Source: Thermodesulfobium sp. 4217-1 (lineage in GTDB: Bacteria > Thermodesulfobiota > Thermodesulfobiia > Thermodesulfobiales > Thermodesulfobiaceae). Taken from it: a stretch of 64,000 bases of DNA. Location of the stretch: assembly GCF_039822205.1 (NCBI RefSeq), contig NZ_JBAGBW010000001.1, positions 62,001-126,000 on the forward strand, written 5' to 3'. Made by a program: the position numbers and the translations under genes. Positions 28,068-37,643 of the stretch are shown here, piece by piece; position 1 is the first letter of the stretch, and every line of letters begins with the position of its first letter. The notes beneath the pieces are model-generated. The model did no database searches and was not told the DNA's origin. It was given only the letters and a program-made list of their open reading frames with translations.

Positions 28068-29153
28068 TTAAAATCCTGTGTCAACAAATGGATTTACAGA
28101 AAGCCCTGGATAAAGAGGATGTTTCGAATCGTAAGGGCTATCAATTGCTATCCTGACAGGGACCCTTTGGACTACCTTTACGAAGTTACCAGTAGCGTTC
28201 TCGGGTGGTAAAAGACTAAATACTGCTCCTGTGCCTGGTTGGAAGCTTTCAACGTGACCCTTGAAGGTAACTCCAGGATATGCGTCCACCTGTATGTCTA
28301 CCTTTTGTCCGACTCTCATTTTATCAATCTGTGTTTCCTTATAATTTGCAGTAACCCACAGGTCATTCTTTCTTACCAATATGAACAAGGTTTGTCCAGG
28401 AACAGCATAATTCCCTACCTCAGCAAATTTTTTTGCAATAAAGCCGTCTTCTGGAGCTAAAATTTGTGTTCTTTGGACGTTTACAAGAGCTTGATCGAGG
28501 TTTGCCTGAGCTGCCTTGATAGAATACAAAGTTGTAACCTTTTGAGCCCTAATGGTTTCTAAGGCAGCCTGAGCCTGAGCAATAGCCTTTTGAGCAGCTT
28601 GCATTGCAGCCACTGCAGTCTTTTCCTTGGTAACATAAGTGTCATATACATCAGCAGAAACAGCATCCTGCTTGTATAGGTCTTCGTACCTAACTTTCTC
28701 TTTTTGTGCCAGCTCTGCCTGTGCCTTAGCCGATGTATAGTTATCCATAGCTTGTTGCAGCGCTGCCTCAGCCTGGTTTTCAGAACTGTCAATTTCATTA
28801 ATTGTAGCCTGAGCCTTATTCAAGGTCGCCTGATTAAGGTTCAATGCGTTCGTATAGTCAGATGTTTCAACTTCAGCAAGAACCTGGCCTTTCTTTACCT
28901 GCTGGTATCTTTCTACTTTTACCGCAACAATATTGCCAGATATCTGGGGGGATATATAAATATATGTGCCCTCTACGTATGCGTCATCTGTACTCTGGTG
29001 AGTAAGAGAATATACAACTTTTTGATAGGCAAATGGTGATAGTATTATGAGGACAATCAAAAGGGATATAAGAAATACCTTTTTGGTAGGTCTTTTCACT
29101 TGCGAAAGATTAAACTTAGATTTGAGATTGTTTTCTTTAGGTTGATCTGCCAT
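28068..29153 (-). CDS. emrA: HlyD/EmrA family membrane-fusion (periplasmic adaptor) protein
   Basis: The 361-residue adaptor links the EmrB pump to an outer-membrane channel. After a cytosolic start, one helix at about 28-47 anchors it. The STDDAYVEGTYIYISPQISGNI strand begins the lipoyl domain, residues about 95-210 form an Ala/Gln-rich coiled-coil hairpin, and APEDGFIAK returns to the lipoyl and barrel domains. The start has AGGAGG upstream. It is the first gene of the efflux operon, behind a promoter that carries a palindrome. Confidence 0.93.
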   Translation of the reverse strand: MADQPKENNLKSKFNLSQVKRPTKKVFLISLLIVLIILSPFAYQKVVYSLTHQSTDDAYVEGTYIYISPQISGNIVAVKVERYQQVKKGQVLAEVETSDYTNALNLNQATLNKAQATINEIDSSENQAEAALQQAMDNYTSAKAQAELAQKEKVRYEDLYKQDAVSADVYDTYVTKEKTAVAAMQAAQKAIAQAQAALETIRAQKVTTLYSIKAAQANLDQALVNVQRTQILAPEDGFIAKKFAEVGNYAVPGQTLFILVRKNDLWVTANYKETQIDKMRVGQKVDIQVDAYPGVTFKGHVESFQPGTGAVFSLLPPENATGNFVKVVQRVPVRIAIDSPYDSKHPLYPGLSVNPFVDTGF

Positions 29154-29184
29154 AACGCCTCCTAATTATTTCTTGTAAAGTATC

Positions 29185-29213
29185 ATTTTAGTAAATACTG
29201 ACCAATCAGTCAA
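29185..29213 (-). promoter_or_regulatory. efflux operon promoter with an embedded palindromic operator
   Basis: Read on the minus strand, TTGACT (29213-29208), a 17-base spacer and TAAAAT (29190-29185) form a good sigma-A promoter. The palindrome TGACCAATCAGTCA (29199-29212; arms TGAC/GTCA) overlaps the -35 box and spacer, where a repressor would block polymerase. Its form resembles operators of TetR-type efflux regulators. No regulator gene lies next to it. Confidence 0.6.
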
Positions 29214-29339
29214 CTATGTTATGTATATTGCTATAATACAAATAAACGTGTTATACTATATGTGGTGTTTCTTAATTGTTTATACTTATAGATAAATTTA
29301 CTTTCTGAAACAAAAAGAAACTCTAATATTTAGATAGTA

Positions 29340-29366
29340 TTTACAAATAATTTATAGTGTTATAAT
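29340..29366 (+). promoter_or_regulatory. probable promoter of the universal stress protein gene
   Basis: A perfect TATAAT (29361-29366) has TTTACA (29340-29345) upstream at a short 15-base spacing. The start codon is 35 bases after the -10 box, behind AAGGAGG. Confidence 0.45.
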
Positions 29367-29400
29367 AGTCATAAGTAAATATTTTAAGGAGGCGTTTGAC

Positions 29401-29817
29401 ATGGACAAACAATCTGTTTTAGTTGCCTTTAGAAACTTTAAGGTTGACAGATCGGTTTTAAAGGAGGCTACAAGAATTGCAAGATCGAATGCGGCGACTG
29501 TTTGTCTTCTAAACATAGTTGAACGCTCTAATATACTTGGCGTATATAATCCCGTAGCAGAAGAAGAGCTTCTCACAAGAGCAGAAGACGAAATAGTAAA
29601 AGCAAAAGAATATCTTGCATCTGAGGGTGTGGAGGCTGCTGGCTTGGTAAGGTTTGGAGAGAGAAGTGAAATAATATGCGAAGTTGCAAATAAATTGAAA
29701 CCTGTTAGGGTGGTAATTGGAAACAGAGGCCTTAAGGGAATAAAGAGGTTTTTGTTCGGAGGAGTGCCTGAAAGAGTAGTAAAAACTTCTCCTTGTCCGG
29801 TGTACGTCGTAGAATAA
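29401..29817 (+). CDS. universal stress protein, UspA family
   Basis: This 138-residue single-domain protein has the UspA-type alpha/beta fold: VLVAFRNFKVDRSVLKEA at the start, and the nucleotide-binding signature VIGNRGLKGIKRFLFGGVPERV, close to the G-2x-G-9x-G(S/T) ATP motif, near the end. It probably binds ATP. Such proteins respond to energy or stress states. It is monocistronic, divergent from the efflux operon, and ends at a shared terminator. Confidence 0.9.
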   Translation: MDKQSVLVAFRNFKVDRSVLKEATRIARSNAATVCLLNIVERSNILGVYNPVAEEELLTRAEDEIVKAKEYLASEGVEAAGLVRFGERSEIICEVANKLKPVRVVIGNRGLKGIKRFLFGGVPERVVKTSPCPVYVVE

Positions 29818-29836
29818 CACAAACTAAAACTCATAG

Positions 29837-29870
29837 CCCCCGAAATTAAAATAATTTCGGGGGTATTTAT
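29837..29870. terminator. terminator between the convergent universal stress protein and alaS genes
   Basis: CCCCCGAAAT (29837-29846) pairs with ATTTCGGGGG (29854-29863) over ten base pairs around a seven-base loop, followed on the plus strand by TATTTATTTG. It lies between the two convergent stops. The T-rich side favours the plus-strand gene; the minus side is weaker. Confidence 0.8.
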
Positions 29871-29873
29871 TTG

Positions 29874-32447
29874 TTATACTGACTTTAGAAATTCCTTCAG
29901 AGCGTCAATAGCATCAGAAATCTTATTTGAATCCTTAATACCACCCTGTGCAACCTTATCTCTACCCCCTGCACCGCCGCCAGTAATCTTGGTAACAACT
30001 CTTGCCAAATCTTTTGCGCTAATATTTTGAGATATTTTGTCAGAAACTGATAGCACAAAATTAGCACTTTGGTTATTAACTGAGTACAAAAACAATACTA
30101 AATTGTCAAAGCGATTCCTGACAACATCTACAAAAAAAAGCATATCATCACTCGTGTATGAATTGAAATTGTCAACAAACAAGGAAAAGTTTCCAATTTC
30201 CTCAGCCACCAGTTCGCTTGCCTTTAGCTTCAAAAAGTTCGAAGTCGCTTCTCTAAGGCGCCTTTTATCTTCCTCTACTTCTTTCATAATCGAAATCGAC
30301 TTTTTTACGGGTGAGCCGCTTGCATCTATAATCTTATCAATCTTTTCAAGGTCTTCTCTTTTTTTCTGGAAGTATTCCAGAGCCCTTATACCTGTAAAAG
30401 CCTCAATTCGCCTAACAGAGCTTGCGATAGATTCTTGTTTTACAATAGCGAATGTACCAATTTCACCAGTCATTAGAGCATGAGTTCCACCACATAGCTC
30501 AGAAGAAACGTCATCAATATTTAATACTCTAACCCTTGACTTATATTTATCAGAAAATAAGGCCATAGAACCAGACTTAATAGCTTCTTCAAGGTCCATT
30601 TCTTGGGAAGTCACTGGGTGATTTTCAATTATTATTTTGTTTACAGATCTTTCTATATCCACTATATCCTCATCTGGTAGCGGAGCATTTGACACAAAAT
30701 CAAATCTTAACAGTTCGTCAGAGACAAAAGAACCCTTTTGTTTGGTAGCCTCGCCAAATTTATCTCTAAGCACGGCATGCAATATATGGGTGCAAGTATG
30801 ATTACTCGAAGACAGTCTTCTTCTTTGAAGGTCAATCTCGGCATCTACAGAATATCCCACGCATAAGGTCCCATTCTCTAATTTTCCAATGTGAAATATT
30901 GCTTCCTTCTCTCTCTGTACGTCAGTAACCCTAAAGATAGAATCTGCAAACTTTATATAGCCATGATCTGCAACCTGGCCTCCGCTTTCAGGATAAAATG
31001 GCGTTCTGTCAAGCACTATAACGCCCTCATCTCCGACGGACATCCTAGTAGTTTCAGCGCTATCTTTATACATGCCAATTATATTTGAATTGGTCTTAAC
31101 ATTATCGTAACCAACAAATTCAGTAACGAAAGATGTGTTCACAATATCGTCAACAAATTGAGAGCCCTCTCTGGATTGCTCTTTTCTCTGTCTTAGTAAA
31201 TTGTTGAAGCTGTTTATGTCTATTCCGATATTGAACTCTGTTGCCATTTCTTTTGTTAATTCGACAGGAAAGCCATAAGTATCATAAAGTAAAAATGCAA
31301 TTTCGCCTGAAACAATGCCATCATTTTTTATTTGAGGTAACATTTTATTAAACATACTTAAACCATCTTTCAGACTCTGGGAGAACTTTTCTTCTTCAGC
31401 TCTTATGGCATCTTTAAGGTAGTCTATTTTATCAGTAAGTTCAGGATACGAATGCCTATATATATCGCATACTTTTGACACAGCTTTATAGATAAACGGC
31501 TCTTGATATCCTGATAGGTGCGAAAAAGTCAATGCCCTCCTTAGAAGCCTTCTAACTACATAGCCTCTTCCCTCATTTGAAGGAAGGACTCCATCTGAAA
31601 TTGCAAAAACAGCGCCTCTTAAATGGTCTGACATAACCCTTAGAGAGGTAATCCCCGACCCGATATATTCTATCCCTGTAATGGCAGAAAGCTCTTCAAT
31701 AATTGGATAAATCAAATCTGTTTCGTAATTTGAGTCCTTGCCCTGCAAAACTGAAGCAATTCTTTCAAGACCCATTCCAGTATCTATGCCCTTTTTCTCA
31801 AGAGGGGTTAGGTTGGACTCTTCATCTCTATTGTATTGCATAAAAACAAGGTTCCAAATTTCTAAAAATCTATCACAACCACAAAGAGGCGAACAATCAG
31901 GACTTTTACAGCCAAAACTTTCCCCTCTGTCATAATATATTTCAGAACAAGGGCCACAAGGACCGACAGGACCAGCAGACCAAAAGTTATCTTTTTCGCC
32001 AGATCTATAGATCTTTTCTGCTGGGATGCCCAAAGATCGCCAAATATCAAATGATTCGTCGTCATCATTGTAAATGGTTATATAAAGTCTATCCCTTTGA
32101 AGGTGTAAAATCTCTGTTACAAAAACCCACGCAAAAGGGATGGCCTTCTCTTTAAAGTAATCGCCAAAAGAAAAATTTCCAAGCATTTCAAAAAATGTGT
32201 GGTGTCTTGCGGTCTTGCCAACCTCTTCAATATCGTTTGTTCTCAAGCACTTTTGGGAGGTCGTTGCCCTCCTAAAGGGTGCTTCTTCCCTGCCCAAAAA
32301 ATATGGTTTAAAGGGGACCATTCCTGCGATAGTAAACAGTATTGTCGGATCATCAGGTACGAGAGAAAAACTGGGCAATACAGCATGCCCTCTATCTTTA
32401 AAATAATCCAAAAAAAGACGTCTAATGTCATCTGAAGTCAAAATCAT
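29874..32447 (-). CDS. alaS: alanyl-tRNA synthetase
   Basis: This 857-residue class II synthetase charges tRNA-Ala. The N-terminal catalytic domain includes RATTSQKCLRTNDIEEVG and GMGLERI. The editing domain has the zinc-binding NHTCTHILHAVL and ELCGGTHA. The C-terminal oligomerisation domain ends with the glycine-rich KITGGGAGGRDKVAQGG. The ribosome site AGGAGG precedes the ATG. It lies 38 bases after a nitroreductase gene on the same strand. Confidence 0.98.
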   Translation of the reverse strand: MILTSDDIRRLFLDYFKDRGHAVLPSFSLVPDDPTILFTIAGMVPFKPYFLGREEAPFRRATTSQKCLRTNDIEEVGKTARHHTFFEMLGNFSFGDYFKEKAIPFAWVFVTEILHLQRDRLYITIYNDDDESFDIWRSLGIPAEKIYRSGEKDNFWSAGPVGPCGPCSEIYYDRGESFGCKSPDCSPLCGCDRFLEIWNLVFMQYNRDEESNLTPLEKKGIDTGMGLERIASVLQGKDSNYETDLIYPIIEELSAITGIEYIGSGITSLRVMSDHLRGAVFAISDGVLPSNEGRGYVVRRLLRRALTFSHLSGYQEPFIYKAVSKVCDIYRHSYPELTDKIDYLKDAIRAEEEKFSQSLKDGLSMFNKMLPQIKNDGIVSGEIAFLLYDTYGFPVELTKEMATEFNIGIDINSFNNLLRQRKEQSREGSQFVDDIVNTSFVTEFVGYDNVKTNSNIIGMYKDSAETTRMSVGDEGVIVLDRTPFYPESGGQVADHGYIKFADSIFRVTDVQREKEAIFHIGKLENGTLCVGYSVDAEIDLQRRRLSSSNHTCTHILHAVLRDKFGEATKQKGSFVSDELLRFDFVSNAPLPDEDIVDIERSVNKIIIENHPVTSQEMDLEEAIKSGSMALFSDKYKSRVRVLNIDDVSSELCGGTHALMTGEIGTFAIVKQESIASSVRRIEAFTGIRALEYFQKKREDLEKIDKIIDASGSPVKKSISIMKEVEEDKRRLREATSNFLKLKASELVAEEIGNFSLFVDNFNSYTSDDMLFFVDVVRNRFDNLVLFLYSVNNQSANFVLSVSDKISQNISAKDLARVVTKITGGGAGGRDKVAQGGIKDSNKISDAIDALKEFLKSV

Positions 32448-32485
32448 ACCTCCTACAATATAAAAAAAGTTAAATAGCTATATAA

Positions 32486-33124
32486 TTATATAAAACGCAA
32501 AACTTCATTTACGCTCTTTCTCCTTGGAGCAGAAAGACTGTTTGTTGCAGGCTTACCCAGAGGTATTGTAGCAATAATTCTATCATTATCGTGAATGCCA
32601 ATGATCTTTCCCATTTCTCTTTTCGCAATATTGGGAGCTGTCATCCAACAACTGCCATAGCCCATTATGTGTGCAGCAATCTGAAGCTGTAAAATGCTTG
32701 CAGAAACGCTTTGTATTGATGCCTCATATGCGAAAGAGGGTTCATCTTCTTCTAAGAAATACTCGTTAATAAAGTCCATTACTGACTTATAGGGCTTTGC
32801 AATAGCAAATATTACAACAGGAGCTTCCTTAAAAAAGGTAAAATAGAAACTTGATTTTGAAATAAGTTTAATCTGCCTGGCATCCTTATCCTTGTCAAGA
32901 TTTGAAGACATAAGATCAAGCTTTTTGAGAACTGCGTTTGCAAGCTCTTCCTTTACGGCATTATCATACACAGCCACATATTCCCATGGTTGAGAATTAG
33001 TCGCAGATGGAGACATGGTTGCAATATATATAATTTTTTCAATATCCTCTTTTGGAACAGGATCGGGTAAAAATTTCCTATGAGATCTTCTGCTCAAAAT
33101 AACATCGATAAGTTCTTGCTGCAT
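32486..33124 (-). CDS. nitroreductase family FMN-dependent oxidoreductase
   Basis: This 212-residue flavoprotein has SRRSHRKF and the SPSATNSQPWEYV FMN-binding stretches, and GYGSCWMTAPNIA near the C-terminal third. It is only distantly similar to the copy at 6388-6948 and has an extra insertion around residues 75-125. The family reduces nitro compounds, quinones or flavins. It is expressed with the slipin/NfeD genes upstream or with alaS downstream; an AGGAGG site precedes the ATG. Confidence 0.9.
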   Translation of the reverse strand: MQQELIDVILSRRSHRKFLPDPVPKEDIEKIIYIATMSPSATNSQPWEYVAVYDNAVKEELANAVLKKLDLMSSNLDKDKDARQIKLISKSSFYFTFFKEAPVVIFAIAKPYKSVMDFINEYFLEEDEPSFAYEASIQSVSASILQLQIAAHIMGYGSCWMTAPNIAKREMGKIIGIHDNDRIIATIPLGKPATNSLSAPRRKSVNEVLRFI

Positions 33125-33195
33125 TCAAAACCTCCTTTATAACCGCTTAAAGTTATCAATCATCCAACGATCGATTTTATCTTTTCAAAGGTAAT

Positions 33196-34002
33196 TTACT
33201 TGTTCTCTTTTTCTACGCTGTGCAGATACCCTGGATTAAAAATCTGACTCAATAAATTTATCGGAATAGGCAATATGGTAGTAGTATTTCTCTCGGGAGA
33301 TATGTCGGCAATTGTCTGCAAAAATCTAAGCTGGATAGTTAATGGGTTTTGAGCCATAACTTCAGCGGCCTGCCTAAGCTTTTCTGAAGCTTGAAATTCT
33401 CCATCTGCAATAATAACCTTTGCCCTTCTCAATCTTTCCGCTTCAGCCTGTTTGGCTATGGCCCTTTGCATCTCTTGAGGAATTTCAACATCCTTGAGTT
33501 CTACCACGCTTACCTTAATGCCCCAGGGATTGGTTTGTTCATCTATAATTTGTTGAAGTCTGTGATTTATGGCTTCTCTTTGGGACAGCATCTCATCGAG
33601 CTCGGACTGTCCAAGAACCGATCTCAAGGTAGTTTGAGCAATTTGAGAGGTAGCTCGTACAAAGTTTTCAACCTTTAGAACGCCAAGCTCAGGATCAACC
33701 AACCTAAAATATACAACCGCGTTTACCCTGGCTGGCACATTATCCTTAGTTATGACCTCTTGTGGCGGAACGTCCATCGTGATAGTTCTTAAGTCTACTT
33801 TTATCATTCTCTCGACAAATGGAATCAAAAGTATAAGACCAGGGCCTCTCACTCCAGCAAATCTGCCCAATCTAAAGACTACGCCTCTTTCGTATTCCTG
33901 GGTTATTCTAATAGCACTTGGCAAAACTATTGCGATAACAAATATTGCAAATAAAATAAAGATTAAAACTGAACTAAAAACTAACCTTACAATGTCAAAC
34001 AT
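33196..34002 (-). CDS. SPFH-domain protein, slipin/stomatin family
   Basis: The 268-residue membrane scaffold has an N-terminal helix (about 8-30), then the SPFH core with [28 protein letters not shown] and [21 protein letters not shown] charged helix rich in Ala/Glu ([17 protein letters not shown]) drives oligomerisation. The upstream gene, 25 bases away, encodes NfeD, the standard partner whose protease domain cleaves stomatin-like proteins. Likely role: membrane microdomain organisation or quality control. Confidence 0.93.
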   Translation of the reverse strand: MFDIVRLVFSSVLIFILFAIFVIAIVLPSAIRITQEYERGVVFRLGRFAGVRGPGLILLIPFVERMIKVDLRTITMDVPPQEVITKDNVPARVNAVVYFRLVDPELGVLKVENFVRATSQIAQTTLRSVLGQSELDEMLSQREAINHRLQQIIDEQTNPWGIKVSVVELKDVEIPQEMQRAIAKQAEAERLRRAKVIIADGEFQASEKLRQAAEVMAQNPLTIQLRFLQTIADISPERNTTTILPIPINLLSQIFNPGYLHSVEKENK

Positions 34003-34027
34003 TTCTTACCTCCTTTTATAAGATCTC

Positions 34028-35362
34028 TTACACTTTATCTTCATCAGACATATCACCTATCTCATAATTTGTTGATTTCGTTACCTTAAGAATTATTCCT
34101 TCTTTGCCGACAATCTTAACTAAATCGCCAATTTTATAAGATTGATCGTCAGCTGGATTCGCGCTCCAGAGTTCTCCATCATAAAAAACTAAAAGCAAGC
34201 GTCCGTCGTCTCTGACGTCTTTTACCTCAACCTCTTTATTCAATAAATATGAAGAATCTGAAAATGGTTTCTTCCTTCTCGTCCCAAGGACAAGGTAAAA
34301 AAGAATTGCTATCAATATGCCCGTCAAAAGCGCCACTGGAATAGCAACTGTCAGAACTGATGGATAGCCTACCCTCTCAGAAGGTTCAAAAAGCATAAAC
34401 ATACCGAATACTAGACTTATAATACCACCTGCTGTCAATATACCGAAAGTTGGCAAAAAGATCTCTGCAACAAAAAGGGTAACAGCAAACCCTATGAACA
34501 ACAAACCAGCTATGTTAAATGGGAGATTGCCGAGCGCAAATAAAGACAGCACAAGAGACATAAAGCCTATTACCCCTGGAAAGATTAGCCCAGGACTCGC
34601 TAGTTCAAAGATCATCCCAAAAATTCCTATCATCATAAGTATACTTGCAATAGTGGGGTTAGAAATAAAATGCAAAAAGCTCTCAAAAGGGGACATATTA
34701 TAATATATAAAATTTGGCTCCAAACTGAGAGTAACCGTACTATTGTCAGCTATAACAGCTTTGCCATTTGCTTGAGAAACCAAAGAGTTTAGACCTGTTG
34801 CCACCATATCTATGACATGTTCTTTAATAGCCTCTGAATCGTTTATGCTTTTGCTATCGAATACTGAGCTTTGAGCCCAGGCTTCATTTCTGCCATGAAT
34901 CTTAGCAAGACTCCTAATATATGAAGCTGCGTCTTGAGCGGCTTTTTCAAGAAGTGTTTTATCATTGCCGCCGCCAATCATTATAGGATGTGCAGCGCCA
35001 ATAGAAGTGTTTGGAGACATAACAGCTAAAGACGATGCCTGAACAATAAATGTTCCCGCAGAAGCAGCTCTTGCGCCAGATGGATAAACAAAGCTTGCTA
35101 CAGGAACCCTTGAAGACAAGATTGACTGGACTATCTCTCTCATAGATTGGTCGAGGCCGCCAGGCGTATCAAGTTCTATTATAACAAGAGAGGCATTTTG
35201 GCTGTTTGCGCTATCAATACCGCTTTTTACATATCTTGCAACCACAGGATCGATTACGCCGTTTACGCGTAAAACCAAAATATCGCCTGCATAGGCGCTC
35301 TGGAAAAAAGAAAAGGAAAACAAGAACAAGACTGTTAAAACTATAAAATTAAAAGTTCTCAT
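34028..35362 (-). CDS. NfeD family membrane-bound serine protease (NfeD1b type)
   Basis: This 444-residue protein starts with a signal peptide and a ClpP-class protease domain. The catalytic serine lies in ARAASAGTFIV and the lysine is expected in the GGGNDKTLLEKAAQD segment. Four to five membrane helices follow (about 230-365), then a C-terminal OB-like NfeD soluble domain with VKDVRDDGRLLVFYDGELW-type strands. It pairs with the slipin gene 25 bases downstream, a widely conserved two-gene module. Confidence 0.92.
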   Translation of the reverse strand: MRTFNFIVLTVLFLFSFSFFQSAYAGDILVLRVNGVIDPVVARYVKSGIDSANSQNASLVIIELDTPGGLDQSMREIVQSILSSRVPVASFVYPSGARAASAGTFIVQASSLAVMSPNTSIGAAHPIMIGGGNDKTLLEKAAQDAASYIRSLAKIHGRNEAWAQSSVFDSKSINDSEAIKEHVIDMVATGLNSLVSQANGKAVIADNSTVTLSLEPNFIYYNMSPFESFLHFISNPTIASILMMIGIFGMIFELASPGLIFPGVIGFMSLVLSLFALGNLPFNIAGLLFIGFAVTLFVAEIFLPTFGILTAGGIISLVFGMFMLFEPSERVGYPSVLTVAIPVALLTGILIAILFYLVLGTRRKKPFSDSSYLLNKEVEVKDVRDDGRLLLVFYDGELWSANPADDQSYKIGDLVKIVGKEGIILKVTKSTNYEIGDMSDEDKV

Positions 35363-35364
35363 AA

Positions 35365-36558
35365 TTAATTAACCATAATTTGAATGTGTAAAGGACCAAT
35401 TGCGTAAGTATCTTCTGCTGCAAGGATACTAATCTTAACCTTGCCCTGGTAAGACAAATTCTTTATGTTTCTTATAGCGTTATACAGCACAGGATATGAT
35501 ACGTTTCCAACAGTCCCAGTCAAAGGATCTGGCACGAGCCCTCTTAGCTTGGCTATGTGATTGGTCTCTTGCAGTAAAAGACCAAGCTTTGCGAGAAGTA
35601 AATTACTATCAAGGTTTGGATCTATCTCAGTAGATACTATCGTATCCTCTTTTCTAAAAACAAGGTTATTTTCAAAGACTTGAAGTGAGGCAAGAATATG
35701 CTTTTCACCAACCACGACGTTGCCCTCAGAAAGTATTCTTACAGCAAATTGCATATTATTTCTTGACATCATATCTATCGAATCGAACACATTTTGTTTT
35801 GGAATAAAAATCACAGTATCTACGCCTTCCAATCCAAGCTCGTTTATCAAAATAGAATTGGTCTTTTGTATAAAATCATTCAGCTCGCTTTCACAAACTG
35901 CCTTATCACCGCCTTGAATTGTTGTTTGGGCAATAATTTGGTGTGCCTCAAACTGAAGCTTCCCAGTTCTGAGAGACTGAATAGATGTTTTTAACTTATC
36001 CAATAACGCCTGTGAAGAGCTGATATCGTTTAACAATCCCGCCTTTTCAGAATTAAGAGATATTATCTTCTCATCAAGCAAGGACTTTTGAAATTCCATC
36101 TCTTTCACATGAGAAAGCGCTAAGTTATTTTCATTTTTAAGTTTGATGGTATCTAAAATAAGCTTTTGTTTTTCTTTATTTACATCGTTTAAATCGAGCT
36201 TCAGATTGTTTAACTCGCTCAAGCTCTTATTGTACTCAACTTGTAAGTTATTTTTTTCCTTAATAAGATTGTCTTTTTCCTTGCTAAGCGTAGAAATTTC
36301 CTCTTTTAAATTCTGAAGACCAAAAAGTGCCACCCTAGCATTTTGTGAGAGAGATAACATAACCACAATGGTAATCGCAGCTATCAATATACCAGAGCTT
36401 ACAGACATAAAGATTGCAGTATGCTTTGGTCTCAAACCAAAAATTGAGAGCCTTTTTTTGCCAGCTTTTTTGCCAAGTTTATCGGCAATATATGCAACTA
36501 CTGCGCTAAGCAGAAGAAGAATCGGTATGAAATAAAATCCTAACTCTACGTGTCCCAT
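35365..36558 (-). CDS. DUF3084 family membrane protein with coiled coil
   Basis: The 397-residue protein has two N-terminal membrane helices (about 8-25 and 49-70) separated by KKRLSIFGLRPKHTA, the hallmark of DUF3084. A long coiled coil with Lys/Glu/Asn heptads covers about 80-190, and a globular C-terminal domain of about 200 residues follows. The family function is unknown. It overlaps the LptF/G gene by 13 bases and lies two bases from NfeD, tying it to envelope genes. Confidence 0.85.
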   Translation of the reverse strand: MGHVELGFYFIPILLLLSAVVAYIADKLGKKAGKKRLSIFGLRPKHTAIFMSVSSGILIAAITIVVMLSLSQNARVALFGLQNLKEEISTLSKEKDNLIKEKNNLQVEYNKSLSELNNLKLDLNDVNKEKQKLILDTIKLKNENNLALSHVKEMEFQKSLLDEKIISLNSEKAGLLNDISSSQALLDKLKTSIQSLRTGKLQFEAHQIIAQTTIQGGDKAVCESELNDFIQKTNSILINELGLEGVDTVIFIPKQNVFDSIDMMSRNNMQFAVRILSEGNVVVGEKHILASLQVFENNLVFRKEDTIVSTEIDPNLDSNLLLAKLGLLLQETNHIAKLRGLVPDPLTGTVGNVSYPVLYNAIRNIKNLSYQGKVKISILAAEDTYAIGPLHIQIMVN

Positions 36559-37643
36559 TTGACAACCATAAATATTCCAAAAATTGTAATCAATATATCC
36601 GCACCAAACGATGCCAGAAATGCAGGAATGTCTTTCATATAACCAAGAGTAGTGAATAAGCTAAAAATTAGATAATATGCGAGCACAGTAGATATTGCGA
36701 TACCAAAACCAAGAGCAGACGATTTTCTCTCAGATGCTATGCCAAAGGCAACTCCTATACAGGCAAATGCAAAACAAGCAAAGGGAAGAGATATCTTGTT
36801 GTATAGATCTACATACAGAGTTTTATCAACTATGTCCTTTGACCTTGATAAATAAGAAAGTAGCTCAGAAAAACTCATATCTCTGGGTTTTTTCGTCGGC
36901 AAAGATTTTATGGTCTGAGGCAGTACCCCAAGAGGTACGATAAGTTTTTCAAAATCCAGTCTACCCATAATAAGGCCATCTTTAGAAAATTCATACGACA
37001 AGCCTTTAGATGCCACCCAACGGTTTCCTACAAACATAAGACTATTAGAATATATCGTCCTTTTTAAAAATTCATTGTCAAACTCTTGAATATAAACTTC
37101 CTGCAAGCTCATAGTAGCTGGCTTATATTCTTTAGCAAAAATTACAAATTTTGGTTGAGGGCTGTCAGGAGGCAGTTTAAATAAAACATTTTGCCTCTCT
37201 GTATTAAGCTCTTTTTTTAAGTCTTTTGCTACTATATATCTGCTTTGATCCATCAAAGGGTAAGCCAGTTTTTCAAAGGTAAGAAAAGAAAGCATTGAAA
37301 AAATGATGCCGATCACTATAAAAGGCAAAGAGAACTTGAAAATAGAAAGTCCAGCGGATCTGAGAGCAGCAAGCTCCCAATTTGATGAAATTCTTGATAC
37401 TGCCATCAAAACGCCCAAAAGGGTTGCCATAGGAAAGGCAAACGCAATCGCATAAGGTATGCCACAAGCTATTAACTTAGAACCAGTTAGGAATGAGCCC
37501 TGATTGTCGGCAACCAATTTTATGGTCCTCATAGACTCTCCCGCTATCATCAAACCAGAAAAGGCAAGGAGTCCAAAGAAAAAAAATGGCAAAAAATCTC
37601 TTAATATATAAGACCAAAATAGCTTATTGAATATTAATCTCAT
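36546..37643 (-). CDS. LptF/LptG family lipopolysaccharide export permease
   Basis: This 365-residue YjgP/YjgQ-type membrane protein acts in the Lpt transporter that moves lipopolysaccharide to the outer membrane. Three N-terminal helices (PFFFFGLLAFSGLMIAG, PYAIAFAFPMATLLGVLMA, and one near 105-125), a periplasmic beta-jellyroll region, and three C-terminal helices are visible. Only one such permease gene is present, where E. coli has two. It overlaps the LptA-like gene by four bases. Confidence 0.9.
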   Translation of the reverse strand: MRLIFNKLFWSYILRDFLPFFFFGLLAFSGLMIAGESMRTIKLVADNQGSFLTGSKLIACGIPYAIAFAFPMATLLGVLMAVSRISSNWELAALRSAGLSIFKFSLPFIVIGIIFSMLSFLTFEKLAYPLMDQSRYIVAKDLKKELNTERQNVLFKLPPDSPQPKFVIFAKEYKPATMSLQEVYIQEFDNEFLKRTIYSNSLMFVGNRWVASKGLSYEFSKDGLIMGRLDFEKLIVPLGVLPQTIKSLPTKKPRDMSFSELLSYLSRSKDIVDKTLYVDLYNKISLPFACFAFACIGVAFGIASERKSSALGFGIAISTVLAYYLIFSLFTTLGYMKDIPAFLASFGADILITIFGIFMVVKWDT

